Shown in pieces: positions 14,317 through 23,400 of a stretch of 25,284 nt of DNA. The position numbers were made by a program, and so were the translations under genes. Where the stretch lies: positions 1 to 25,284 of the forward strand of contig JAHWHQ010000030.1 in assembly GCA_019323195.1 (NCBI GenBank). Reading direction: 5' to 3'. Below the pieces are notes generated by a model that saw only the letters and a program-made list of their open reading frames with translations, ran no database searches and was not told the DNA's origin. Position 1 is the first letter of the stretch. Every line of letters starts with the position of its first letter. Source of the DNA: Candidatus Woesearchaeota archaeon (lineage in GTDB: Archaea > Nanobdellota > Nanobdellia > Woesearchaeales > JACPBV01).

Positions 14317-14347
14317 AATTTCGGCATTTAGGTGCTAGATTATCCAA
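14317..14347 (+). other. tRNA-Leu intron 2 (anticodon stem 30/31, 31 nt)
   Basis: Central helix GGAT (14311-14314)/ATCC (14342-14345), 5' bulge AGA cut AG^A, 3' bulge AAA cut AA^A. The inner region GGCA/TGCT can pair. The outer helix is weak, so this is a relaxed motif. The identical A at 14317 and 14348 makes the boundary uncertain by one base without changing the product. Confidence 0.75.
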
Positions 14348-14354
14348 ACTCAAG

Positions 14355-14403
14355 TTATTGAGTGATGAGGTTCCACAAGAATCGATGATATGCTCTATGG
14401 GCC
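14355..14403 (+). other. tRNA-Leu intron 3 (37/38, 49 nt)
   Basis: Central helix CTCA (14349-14352)/TGGG (14398-14401), 5' bulge AGT cut AG^T, 3' bulge CCA cut CC^A, with the anticodon stem as outer helix. The outer helix forms fully only once intron 2 is gone, which suggests an order of splicing. Confidence 0.82.
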
Positions 14404-14523
14404 ATCTATTGGCTTAGTGCCTACGGGGGTTCGAGTCCTCCTCCTCGCATTTTTCCTATCGTTCGGCCTATTACGAGCAAGGCGAGTAATAGTCCACGGG
14501 TATCTATAGGGTGAAACCCTTAG

Positions 14524-14547
14524 GTGTGATTCCTCCTCCTCGCATTT
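14524..14547 (+). repeat. Second copy of the tRNA-Leu 3' end
   Basis: TCCTCCTCCTCGCATTT (14531-14547) repeats exactly the tRNA 3' strand and first flanking bases (14436-14452). It is preceded by a short hairpin (AGGGTGAAACCCT) that sits where the variable arm would be, after ATCTAT as in the tRNA. The T-loop consensus is lost. Confidence 0.8.
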
Positions 14548-14607
14548 AACATTCCTTGTTATTTCATTGCGTTAGCCTTTGGAGGTGTCGGAACCGTAGG
14601 TTCTGAC

Positions 14608-14631
14608 GTGTGATTCCTCCTCCTCGCATTT
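14608..14631 (+). repeat. Third copy of the tRNA-Leu 3' end
   Basis: TCCTCCTCCTCGCATTT again, at 14615-14631, preceded by GTGTGAT exactly as in copy two and by a hairpin GTCGGAACC-GTA-GGTTCTGAC. Copy starts are 95 and 84 bases apart. No coding sequence lies between the copies. Confidence 0.8.
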
Positions 14632-14656
14632 TTCTCCACTCTGTTTCTATTGTAGC

Positions 14657-15079
14657 TTAATTCCGGCCAATATTTTGCATATGTTGAATCTTCTTAATAT
14701 TAAGCGCTGCCAACATGCCCAAAATTTCCTCTATTTCCAACCTTTGGCTCCAAAACCTTAAAAAACCATCTTTATCATCAGCTTCCCTATAGTGCTCTTC
14801 TAATACATCAATTAGATAATCCCCCTCTTTCATTTTTCTAATATGTACGCAGGATGGGGGCATATGATTCCCATCTTCTATTATTCTATGATTTCTGTAA
14901 GGTGAACAGGAACAAACATAGATGCCATACTTCCGATCCTTCTCATCCTTCCAATCCTTAGCATGATATAATTGCTGGATATTTATTATCTTATCACCTG
15001 CTTTAATCTCCAGCTTATCAGGATTAAAAGAATATAGGGTGCCTCCAATCTCTTTCTCAAACTTATACTCAATGCCCAT
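14657..15079 (-). CDS. Stand-alone SWIM-type zinc-finger protein
   Basis: A 140-residue protein with a C-x-C-x18-C-x-H arrangement: C56 and C58 in YVCSCSPYR, and C77 and H79 in PSCVHIRKM. This is the SWIM zinc-finger pattern, known from SWI2/SNF2 helicases, MuDR transposases and MEK kinases, where it binds nucleic acid or protein. No fused enzyme is present. The rest is charged, with a Trp-containing helix near the end (DGFLRFWSQRLEIEEILGML). A minus-strand TATA box (CTTTATATATG) lies ~30 bases upstream. It lies beside the tRNA-Leu 3'-end repeats, a typical place for imported DNA, so it may be accessory. Confidence 0.72.
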   Translation of the reverse strand: MGIEYKFEKEIGGTLYSFNPDKLEIKAGDKIINIQQLYHAKDWKDEKDRKYGIYVCSCSPYRNHRIIEDGNHMPPSCVHIRKMKEGDYLIDVLEEHYREADDKDGFLRFWSQRLEIEEILGMLAALNIKKIQHMQNIGRN

Positions 15080-15189
15080 ATAAGCTTAATCAATCTAATC
15101 ATATATAAAGATTTATTTACCTTATTACAACATAAATTCCCAACACCACACAAACATTTTTATACTACTCCCCTAACTGTTAACCTAAA

Positions 15190-16527
15190 ATGATAGAAAT
15201 ATGCGCAATCGGCGGTTATGATGAGATAGGAAAGAACATGACCGCTGTCAAGGTTGGCGATGATGTTGTCGTTATAGACATGGGCCTTCATCTTGATAAT
15301 TATATCAAATATACTGAAGAAGAGGAGGAGGATATTATAGCGATAAGTGCTGATGAGCTGGCTAAAGCAGGAGCCATCCCTGACGATAAGGTGATTAAGG
15401 ACTGGAGGGCTAAAGTCAAGGCTATTATACCCACCCATGCCCATCTTGACCATGTCGGCGCCTTAACATTCCTGTCCAACAAGTACAATTCCCCTATCCT
15501 TTGCACCCCTTTTACTGCCGAGGTTATCAAGTCTATAAGCAAGGACGAGAAGATAAAGCTGAAGAACGAGATTAAGGTTTTGAATGTTAATTCGATCTAT
15601 TATATCTCCAAGAATATAAGGGTTGAGTTCATTAATATGACCCACAGCACACCCCAGACAGTTATGGTCGCAGTGCATACCCCTGAGGGGATCCTGTTGT
15701 ATGCCAATGACTTTAAGTTTGACAACCACCCTACCCTGGGCAAGAAGCCTAATTACAAGCGTCTTGAGGAGCTCGGCAAGGAGGGCGTTAAGGTCTTGAT
15801 ATGCGACTGCACCAGGGCAAGGCAGCCCATAAAGACCCCTTCCGAGCTGGTCGCCAAGGAGATGCTGCGGGATGTCATGTTGGGTGTTGATTCAAGAAAT
15901 AAGGCTGTCATTGTCACGACATTTGCTTCCCATCTGGCCAGGTTAAAATCCATCATAGAGTTTGGCAAGAAGATGAACAGGAAGATAATATTCCTAGGCA
16001 GAAGCCTGGCCAAATACACCAAAGCAGGCGAGAAGATAGACATAATCAATTTTTCCAGGGACGTCGAGATAGTCAAGTTTGGGAAGCAGATAAAGAGAAG
16101 GCTGAAAAAGATAGACCAGTCTGGGAGGGAAAAATACCTCCTGGTTGTTACCGGGCACCAGGGTGAGCCTAAATCAACCTTGAGCAAGATGGTAAGTGGC
16201 GAGATACCTTTCAGGTTTAATTCAGAGGACCATGTTGTATTTTCATGCACTGTTATCCCCAGCGAGGTCAATGTAAAAAACCGGGCTGAGCTTGAAAAAA
16301 GGCTGAGGGAGCACGGCGTTAGGATCTTCAGGGATATCCACGCCTCCGGCCATGCCTCCAGAGAAGACCTAAGGGACCTTCTTAACCTAGTTAATCCCAA
16401 GCATATAATCCCTGCTCATGGTGAGGATGATATGAAAGATGCCCTTATTGATTTGGCGGTGGAAAAGGGCTATAAGAAAGGGCAGACAGTTCATCTTGTT
16501 CATGATGGGGATAAGGTATCCTTTTGA
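15190..16527 (+). CDS. rnj: Archaeal ribonuclease J (beta-CASP)
   Basis: A 445-residue metallo-beta-lactamase/beta-CASP nuclease. Metal motif HAHLDH is at 83-88, the next metal His is in NMTHSTPQTV, and the Asp is in YANDFKFD. The beta-CASP part (~210-380) includes VTTFASHLARLKSI and FLGRSL, and the terminal motifs are HASGHASREDL and IIPAHGE. Archaeal RNase J is a 5'-to-3' exoribonuclease in mRNA turnover and rRNA trimming. Length matches archaeal forms, which lack the long bacterial C-terminal domain. TTTTTATAC ~28 bases upstream suggests a leaderless start. PCNA follows on the same strand with its own TATA box and ribosome binding site. Confidence 0.95.
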   Translation: MIEICAIGGYDEIGKNMTAVKVGDDVVVIDMGLHLDNYIKYTEEEEEDIIAISADELAKAGAIPDDKVIKDWRAKVKAIIPTHAHLDHVGALTFLSNKYNSPILCTPFTAEVIKSISKDEKIKLKNEIKVLNVNSIYYISKNIRVEFINMTHSTPQTVMVAVHTPEGILLYANDFKFDNHPTLGKKPNYKRLEELGKEGVKVLICDCTRARQPIKTPSELVAKEMLRDVMLGVDSRNKAVIVTTFASHLARLKSIIEFGKKMNRKIIFLGRSLAKYTKAGEKIDIINFSRDVEIVKFGKQIKRRLKKIDQSGREKYLLVVTGHQGEPKSTLSKMVSGEIPFRFNSEDHVVFSCTVIPSEVNVKNRAELEKRLREHGVRIFRDIHASGHASREDLRDLLNLVNPKHIIPAHGEDDMKDALIDLAVEKGYKKGQTVHLVHDGDKVSF

Positions 16528-16598
16528 AATTAAAAACCAATGCCGGATAACCACAAAGCATTTAAATAGGTTGACATTATTAATTTAATACCTAAATT

Positions 16599-16605
16599 GG
16601 GGGTG
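16599..16605 (+). promoter_or_regulatory. Ribosome binding site that sets the PCNA start
   Basis: GGGGGTG lies 6 bases before ATG 16612. An in-frame TTG at 16597 would place the site inside the coding region, so the ATG is preferred. A TATA box (ATTTAAATAGG) lies at about 16560-16570. Confidence 0.7.
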
Positions 16606-16611
16606 TCTATT

Positions 16612-17352
16612 ATGAAACTAACATTAGCAGAACCAGCTTACCTCAAAGAGAGCATAAATATTATCTCCGACTTGGTTAATGAGGCAAGGTTTAAGATAAA
16701 TAAGGATGCCATGGAGCTGATAGCTATGGACCCAGCAAATGTTGCCATGGTAATATTCAAGCTTTTGAGTTCCTGCTTTACAGAGTATGATGTTAAAGAA
16801 GAAACCGAGATTGCTGTCAACCTTGGGAATTTAAAGCAGGTTTTAAGGAGGGTTTCCAGTAATGATATGCTAAGTTTAGAGCTTACTGATAATACTAAGT
16901 TAAGCATAAAGTTAAAAGGCAATACAACAAGAACATTTAATCTCCCGATTATTGAATTAGAGGAGAAGGAGCAGAAGATTCCTGATCTTAAGTTCCCAAT
17001 TAAAATTACAATGCCTTCTACTACATTGACAGGCGTCATAGAAGACGCTGATATTGTTGCTGAATCTGTTACCTTCGATGTTGAGAAGGGAAAGTTTACG
17101 ATACACGCAGCAGGTGATTTATCACAGGCTAAGATTGAGATTAAAGAGGGAGAAGATATCAGGATTGAAGCTGAGGAGAAGGTCAAGGCAAAGTACAGCA
17201 TAGAATATCTTAAGAAGATGATAGGCGCTTCTAAGCTCAGTGAGAATGTAGAGGTAATGTTTAATAAGGATTACCCTTTAAAGCTTGATTTTAAGGCTGT
17301 TGATAAGTTATTGTTGAGTTTCATATTAGCCCCAAGGGTTGAGAATGACTAG
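16612..17352 (+). CDS. pcn: DNA polymerase sliding clamp PCNA
   Basis: A 246-residue clamp subunit of standard archaeal length. N-terminal fold: MKLTLAEPAYLKESINIISDL, then INKDAMELIAMDPANVAMV. The interdomain connector is followed by the second PCNA fold (ADIVAESVTFDVEKGKFTIHAAGDLSQAKIEI), and the C-terminal block YPLKLDFKAVDKLLLSFILAPRVE includes the usual LxxxLAPRxE-like ending. Three subunits form a ring that tethers polymerase, FEN1 and ligase to DNA; only one PCNA gene is visible here, so a homotrimer is likely. It is separated from RNase J by 84 bases with its own promoter. Confidence 0.97.
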   Translation: MKLTLAEPAYLKESINIISDLVNEARFKINKDAMELIAMDPANVAMVIFKLLSSCFTEYDVKEETEIAVNLGNLKQVLRRVSSNDMLSLELTDNTKLSIKLKGNTTRTFNLPIIELEEKEQKIPDLKFPIKITMPSTTLTGVIEDADIVAESVTFDVEKGKFTIHAAGDLSQAKIEIKEGEDIRIEAEEKVKAKYSIEYLKKMIGASKLSENVEVMFNKDYPLKLDFKAVDKLLLSFILAPRVEND

Positions 17353-17487
17353 ATTGCAAAGGTCATTCATTAAACCTTCTTTTTCTTTATAATCTTATAA
17401 TTCCTTCAAAGTAAAACAAGCCTTCTATGAAAAATCTTTTTGCATACCGAAACTTATTTAAATAAAAACACCCATTTTTTTTAAAAT

Positions 17488-18570
17488 ATGAAAGCTAAAA
17501 ATAAGAAAAAAGAGGCTGAGAAGACTAAAAAAACAAATGTTAAAGCCGAAAAGAAGAAGGTGAAAAATCCTGATAAAGCGCCCAACTTTAATCTGATCAA
17601 AAAGAAAACCCAGACCTATTATGAGCATATCCAGAAGATCAAGGCTGAGGTTGGCAAGGTTGTGGTAGGGCAGGATGTTGTCCTCAATGAGCTTTTCCAT
17701 GGCCTGCTTGCTGGCGCCCATGTTCTGGTAGAGGGTGTCCCCGGAACAGCAAAAACCCTTACAATCAGGGCATTGGCAGCAGCAACAGGATGCAAATACA
17801 GCAGGGTCCAGTTTACAGTCGACCTTCTTCCTACAGACATAACAGGGATTACAGCTTATGAGGAAAAAAAGGGTTTTTACATACTAAAAGGGCCCATCTT
17901 TGCGAATCTTGTAATCGCTGATGAGATCAACAGGGCCCCCCCCAAGACGCAGTCAGCCTTGCTTGAGGCGATGCAGGAGCATCAGGTTACTATCGGAAAA
18001 AAGACATTTAAGCTTGAGGAGCCGTTTTTTGTCATGGCAACCCAGAACCCTATAGAGACAGAAGGGACCTATGTTTTGCCTGAAGCCCAGCTTGACAGGT
18101 TCTTGTTCAAGCTTTTGATAGGCTACCCCAAGCCCGAGGAAGAAGAGAAGATATTGCTCAAGAACATATCATTAAAAAGTTTTGATGATTACAATATAAG
18201 GCCTGTTATAGGCCCTTCAAGGATCCTGGAGATGCAGAGATTTGTTAAGGAGGAGATATATCTTAAGCCTAACATAAAAAAATATATTGTTGACATAATA
18301 GAGGCTACGAGGAAGCCTGAGAAATATAATATTGAGCTTGGAAGGTATATTGAGCTTGGAGCATCTCCCCGGGCATCCATCGGCCTGTTTATTGCATCAA
18401 AGGTCGAGGCATTGCTCCAGAACAGTTTCTTTGTTACGCCTGATCATGTAAAAAAAGTGGCCCATAATGTTATGAGGCACAGGGTTTTGGTGAATTATGA
18501 GGGCCAGGCAGAAGGAATAACTTCAGACAAGGTAATTGACGAGATTCTTTCTAAGGTAAAGCTGCCTTAA
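17488..18570 (+). CDS. MoxR-family AAA+ ATPase
   Basis: 360 residues. An N-terminal Lys-rich arm (~1-40) is followed by the AAA+ core: VGQDVVLNELFHGLLAGAHVLVEG, Walker A GVPGTAKT (83-90), Walker B LVIADEINRAPP (141-152), and sensor 1 and downstream MATQNPIETEGTYVLPEAQLDRF. These are strong MoxR signatures. MoxR ATPases act as chaperones with VWA-domain partners, inserting metals or assembling surface complexes. The DUF58 gene starts 2 bases after its stop and a VWA membrane protein follows, the classic moxR - DUF58 - batA order. TATA (TTATTTAAATA, ~17454-17464) lies ~29 bases upstream. Confidence 0.95.
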   Translation: MKAKNKKKEAEKTKKTNVKAEKKKVKNPDKAPNFNLIKKKTQTYYEHIQKIKAEVGKVVVGQDVVLNELFHGLLAGAHVLVEGVPGTAKTLTIRALAAATGCKYSRVQFTVDLLPTDITGITAYEEKKGFYILKGPIFANLVIADEINRAPPKTQSALLEAMQEHQVTIGKKTFKLEEPFFVMATQNPIETEGTYVLPEAQLDRFLFKLLIGYPKPEEEEKILLKNISLKSFDDYNIRPVIGPSRILEMQRFVKEEIYLKPNIKKYIVDIIEATRKPEKYNIELGRYIELGASPRASIGLFIASKVEALLQNSFFVTPDHVKKVAHNVMRHRVLVNYEGQAEGITSDKVIDEILSKVKLP

Positions 18571-18572
18571 AG

Positions 18573-19463
18573 ATGGAAAAGAAATTAAAAATTGATCTAA
18601 GGAATGTAATCAAGAAATTAGAGATAGTTACCCGTGAATTGGTTACTTCTAGGGTTATAGGCGGGTATAAAAGCAAGTTTAAGGGTAAAGGCCTTGAATT
18701 TGACTCTTATGGTGACTACTCCAACACCGAGGACTCTTCCGATATTGACTGGCGGGCATCATTAAGGGCTGGAAAGCTTCTTGTCAAGGAATATATCGAG
18801 GAGAGAAATCTTGAGGTTTTTTTTCTTGTTGATGTCAGCTCAAGCATGGTCTATGGCAGCATACAAAAATTAAAGAGCGAGTTTGCCGCAGAGGTTGTAG
18901 CTTCGCTCTCTTATGCCATCCTAAGGGCTGGCGATTCAGTAGGCTTAGGCCTTTTCAGCGACAAGGTTGTTAAGAACATCCCGCTGTCAAAAAATATGAA
19001 CCAGTTTTATATACTGTCCAGTAACCTGATAAACCCCTCTTTCTATGGCGGCGGTTATGACCTGGCTGCAGTTCTGAAGTTCCTGACAGGCTACCTGAGG
19101 AAGAATGCTGTTCTTATGATAGTGTCTGATTTTATCGGTCTGAAGGGCGAATGGAGAAAATATGTTGAGATAGCCGCATCCAAGTTCGACCTTATAGGGA
19201 TAATGATAAGGGACCCCCTTGATATGGAGCTGCCTGATGAAAAGCATACTGTTCTTATGGAAGACCCGTTCTCAGACAACCAGATCCTGGTAGTGCCACG
19301 TAAGATAAAAAAAGAGTACAGTACATTTGTAAGGATGAGTGAGAAGGCAATGAAAGAAGCCTTTCTAAGGGCTGGCGCAGATTTTGTTAGGTTAAACACC
19401 AGCAAGCCTTTTACAGATGATTTGGTAACATTCTTCAAGGTAAGGAAAAGGAGGCTGGTCTGA
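18573..19463 (+). CDS. DUF58 VWA-like protein (MoxR partner)
   Basis: A 296-residue soluble protein. The DUF58 signature is clear: FDSYGDYSNTEDSSDIDWRASLRAGKLLVKEY (~43-74). It is followed by a VWA-like fold beginning EVFFLVDVSSSM, with the MIDAS metal motif D87-x-S89-x-S91. It sits between the MoxR ATPase (gap 2 bases) and the VWA membrane protein (gap 1 base), so translation is tightly coupled. In this family DUF58 proteins are thought to be MoxR clients or adaptors at the membrane; the actual substrate is unknown. Confidence 0.92.
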   Translation: MEKKLKIDLRNVIKKLEIVTRELVTSRVIGGYKSKFKGKGLEFDSYGDYSNTEDSSDIDWRASLRAGKLLVKEYIEERNLEVFFLVDVSSSMVYGSIQKLKSEFAAEVVASLSYAILRAGDSVGLGLFSDKVVKNIPLSKNMNQFYILSSNLINPSFYGGGYDLAAVLKFLTGYLRKNAVLMIVSDFIGLKGEWRKYVEIAASKFDLIGIMIRDPLDMELPDEKHTVLMEDPFSDNQILVVPRKIKKEYSTFVRMSEKAMKEAFLRAGADFVRLNTSKPFTDDLVTFFKVRKRRLV

Positions 19464-19464
19464 A

Positions 19465-20424
19465 ATGAGGCTGGTCTTTAACAATCCTGTTTATCTATGG
19501 TTTTTGCTGTCTATACCTTTCTTTATAATAACCCACCTTTTTACCCTTAAGTACAATAAGAGTGCAGCCTTGAAATTTTCAAATTTTGAGGCTATAGCCC
19601 GGGTTACAGGCGAATACCGGCTGGCAAAGCCTTATTCCGGCCTGATGACGAACAGGAACCTTTTTATGCTTCTTATAAGGACCCTTACCTTGTTTTTCAT
19701 TATCCTGTCCATAAGCAGCCCTGTCCTGTGGTATATGGGGAGGACAAGCGAATTTGATTTTGTATTGGCTGTCGATGCCTCTTCATCGATGTTGGCGGAT
19801 GATTTTTTGCCCAACAGGCTGGATGCGGCAAAAAAGGCTGCAGACTTATTTCTTAATAATATCCCCGATAAGGTGGGCGTTGGGGTAGTTTCTTTTGCAG
19901 GCACATCCTTTGTTGAAAAAGAGATAACCCCGGACAGGGATGAACTGAGAGGCATAATCAGCAGGCTTGGGATCAAGAACGTTGGCGGGACTGATTTGGG
20001 TGGTGCTTTGGTCTCCTCTTCCAATCTGCTCTTTACAAGCAACAAGTCCAAGGTTGTTATCCTGTTGACTGACGGCAGGAGCAATGTCGGCATATCGATT
20101 GATGAGGCGATAGAATATCTGGATAAATATGGCGTCATAGTCCACACAATAGGCGTAGGTACAGAAGAAGGGGGCACATTCCTCGCCCAGGAGCTGGTCT
20201 CTACCCTTGATGAGGCAAACCTGAGGAGGATAGCAGAGGACACAGAAGGGAAATACTTCAGGGCAGAGACTGAAGAAGAGCTTAATAATGCCTACATGGA
20301 AATCGCAAAGATAGACATGCTTAATATGCCCCTTAATCTGTCATTCCTGCTTATCATAGTAGCATTGTCATTATTGTTCTTAGAGCTGGTATTGGTGAAT
20401 ACAAAATATAGGATAATAAGTTAG
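19465..20424 (+). CDS. BatA-like membrane protein with VWA domain
   Basis: 319 residues. Membrane helix ~8-28, basic loop, second helix ~66-88, VWA domain ~96-275 (MIDAS D104-A-S106-S-S108 in VLAVDASSSM; second site in VGGTDLGGAL; LLTDGRSNVG), then a C-terminal helix (~295-315). This is the BatA/Aerotolerance layout. BatB, BatC and BatD partners found in many bacteria are absent here, so the archaeal unit is reduced to ATPase, DUF58 and one VWA protein. Its TAG stop overlaps the TAA of the convergent large hydrolase gene by two bases. Confidence 0.92.
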   Translation: MRLVFNNPVYLWFLLSIPFFIITHLFTLKYNKSAALKFSNFEAIARVTGEYRLAKPYSGLMTNRNLFMLLIRTLTLFFIILSISSPVLWYMGRTSEFDFVLAVDASSSMLADDFLPNRLDAAKKAADLFLNNIPDKVGVGVVSFAGTSFVEKEITPDRDELRGIISRLGIKNVGGTDLGGALVSSSNLLFTSNKSKVVILLTDGRSNVGISIDEAIEYLDKYGVIVHTIGVGTEEGGTFLAQELVSTLDEANLRRIAEDTEGKYFRAETEEELNNAYMEIAKIDMLNMPLNLSFLLIIVALSLLFLELVLVNTKYRIIS

Positions 20425-23400
20425 CCTTTAAAGCCTACAAATGTAAATTCGTTTTCCCCCCCCTTGACATCCTTGGCCTTTTTGTTTGCCTTTCCTTCTT
20501 CTTTCTTATCTTCTCTTTTCCCCCCTTCATCGGATTCTTCAGGCTTCTCCTGCCTTTCTTCTTCCTTGTCTGACCCCCATTCTTCGGGCTCTTCTTCAGG
20601 ATGTTCTTTCTGTTCTTCTGTTTTTTCCTCTGCTTTTTCCTGTTCTTCTTCAGTCAGCTCTGGAATCTCCTCTTCTTTTTCATCCTTCTCTTCTGTTTTG
20701 TTCTTTCCCTTTTTCTTATTCTGAACCTTTTTCCTTATTTTCTCCTCCTTCAGCCCTTTTTTCCTCTCTTCTATCCTCGCCCTTTTTTTAATCTCTTTCT
20801 TATTTTTTCTTTCCCTTCCCTTCCCTTCTCTTTTAGCCTTTTCCTCTTTTTTTGCCTTTCCCATTTCCCTTTTTTTTGTCTTCTTAAGGTCTATTTCCAA
20901 GTCGCTTATTTCAATCTTCTCTTCTTTTCCTTCCTCTTTTATAGGGAGCATAGTATGTCCTTTTTTTATTTTTATTATCTCTTTTAACAGGAAAAATATC
21001 AATAATAGTACAAATACCGATCCTAAGATCATCATAATAGGGTATATTGAAAAATTGATTTTGCTCATTTCTATGCAGTCCAGGGGGCAGCTGAATATCC
21101 TTTCCTCTCTTGAGCAGTGTCCGTCTCCGCACCTTCCGCAGAACATCCTGTGGGCAGGCGGCGGTTTTACCTTCTTCCCTGTAATTATAAATGAATCATC
21201 TTTGCTGCAGTCCTCTATCTCAAGTTCGATATATTGGTTGTTCCCCATAAATGCCGCTTCCTGTCCGCCGAACCTGTCTTCGGCAATTATGCCCAGCATG
21301 ACCTTCCTTGCTGCTTCATAATCGATTATTTCCGTGTGTGTAACATCAAATTCCCAGTAATTCTCGCATAGCTTGTCAAGGTAAGAGTTGCCGATAAGCT
21401 GTGCATTTTTTACAGTCACTACCCCGTCATTCGGCTGGTTGTTGAAAAAATCCCCTGTAATCTTTGACAGCCTTTCAAAGAAAGGGTATGTCCTTGTACC
21501 TGCAATGGCATAATATTCAGCCTCTGGAACCCTGGGGACTATCATCCCCCTTGTAAGGTCTTTTATGACGGCGCTGTTAAGCTCGTATAGCGTGAATGGC
21601 GAATCCTCATTGACCAGGTAGTCAAATAGCTCATAATAGAATTCAACTACGGGCGACCCTTTTCCTATTGAAGATGCCAGGATGACCTTTCTCACCTTGT
21701 TTATGAAGCTGTATCTTGTTTTCTCTTTCTTATTCTCACTATAGGCGTCATACAGTGATTTTTGTGCAATAAGGCTTCCAAGCGAGTGCGCTATGATATA
21801 GATATTATCGTACTCCTTTGAATTCAGCTCAATGTGTTCCCTTAGCTCTCTCGACGTTTCCTCAACCGGCTTATATGAGGAATACTCCAGCGAATATACA
21901 TGATATGGCTGGTTTATCAGGCTTATGTCGTTTATCAGTTCCTTAAATGTGGAGGGTCCGCTGGCCAGACCATGGATAAGTATTATCATGTCCTTGCTTT
22001 CCTGCAGGGGCTCATATTCCTTCCTGAATATTGAGGTAAATGCATCCTTTACTATCACCCCCATGAGGGTTATTAATGCCTCGTCATCCTCATCTGCATA
22101 TTGTTTTATATCTTTTATAGTTGCCTCTATTGTCTTGTCCTTCTTGTTTATCCTTCCCCCCAGCCGTATCCATTCTCCCCCTTTTCTTGCGTAAAAAGAC
22201 ACGCTGTCTTCAGCTATCTTTTCAGGGGTAAAATAAGGCAGTGATATGTTTATATCTGGAAATGAGCTTCCTTCAAGCTTTAGTATTATTGGTGTAGTCA
22301 CTATCTTGAGTGTGGGGTTTGACGCCTCTTTTACAGGCTCGTTTGGCATCCTTAAGGTGATCCTTGATTCCCCCAGGTCGCCGTTGAACTTGATTTTTAT
22401 CTTTTTATCCTGCAGTATGATATTCTCGTTTAAGCCTGAGCTTTGCTCCTTGATATTTACAGGCATCATTTCCGGTTCAAGGTAAACATCTTCCCTTAGC
22501 GTCCTCTCTATTATCTCCTCTCCGCATTTCAATTCAGAGGTATGCTGCAGTATAGTAGGGTAGCACCTGTCTTTTTTGCATCTCATGGCGCTTAGATCCT
22601 CATAATTAGAAGGGATATTGGCTGTTATCTCTGTCCTGCCGTCGCAATCCAGGCTGAACGGCCCTGTTATTATAGAATGCCCTTTAGGTATCTGCCCTTT
22701 GAGCAGTCCCGGGTCTTCTATGGTAACCAGCTCCTCTTTCTGCGTCATCCCTATGTCGATGCATGGTATCTCATCTATGATGATATCCCCTGCAAATACC
22801 GGCAGGTTGATTGAAGGTGCATTGTAGATGTCCTCGCATATTGGCGAGCATGGTATGCAGACGCCGTCAACGCAGTACCTGTCGCAGCTCGAGACGCTGC
22901 CGTCCGGGCAGTCTTTCGTGATAGTCCCGCAGTCTGCCCCGCAGCAGGGCCCTGTGCATGACGGTTTTTCTTTTACTTTTATCTTTCCTACGTCCAGTTC
23001 AACAACATTGCTTTTTGCTTCAGCTATCCCGTCTGTTGCAGTAAATACCACATTCTCTTTCCCGTACCATCCGCTGGACTGTAGGAAGCTTACCCTTCCG
23101 TCATTGGTTATAAAGATGGTAATGTTGGAGTTTCCTTCTACTCCGAATTCTAAGGTGTCATTATCTTCGTCCTTGAAATGTTCTTTCAGCTCAAAGGCAT
23201 TCAGCTTAAACCCGAACACATCCCAGTTCTGGTCCTCTATATCCTTCACCAGCACAGGCGCCTTGTTTGGCCCTTTTTTGCGGGGTTTTTTGCTCTCTTC
23301 TTTCCCTATCTTCAGGTTGTATGTCCCGGAAAATGATATTTTGGTCCCGTCACTGGCGCCTATCCTCCACTTATAGCTTCCGTCTTTTAGGCTAAGCCTT

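Larger units (their letters stand above)
14264..14449 (+). tRNA. tRNA-Leu (CAA) with three introns
   Basis: Exons 14264-14285, 14308-14316, 14348-14354 and 14404-14449 join to an 84-base tRNA: acceptor GCGAGGA/TCCTCGC with A73; D-arm CCG-GAGTGGCCAAA-CGG; G26; anticodon stem ATAGA/TCTAT with loop CTCAAGA (anticodon CAA at 14351-14353); long variable arm TGGCTTAGTGCCTAC typical of Leu; T-arm GGGGG-TTCGAGT-CCTCC. Each intron has a BHB-type motif whose predicted cuts give exactly this cloverleaf. Two exons are only 9 and 7 bases long. CCA is not encoded. Automated tRNA searches may miss or misread it. The anticodon rests on all three intron assignments being right. Confidence 0.88.

Noticed and set aside
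14355..14403. Possible C/D box guide RNA in tRNA-Leu intron 3 (GTGATGA at 14362-14368)
   Set aside because: The C box is perfect, and a C'-like CGATGAT follows, but there is no CUGA D box or clear guide layout.
14313..14409. tRNA reading with a single anticodon-loop intron
   Set aside because: Keeping ATAGA/TCTAT as the stem with only one intron yields anticodons such as TTC, TGC or GGC, which disagree with the Leu-type variable arm; two introns give loop CTCAAGA.
20464..20987. Several plus-strand frames opposite the Lys/Glu tail of the large hydrolase
   Set aside because: These are compositional shadows rich in Ser, Phe and Leu, with no family match.
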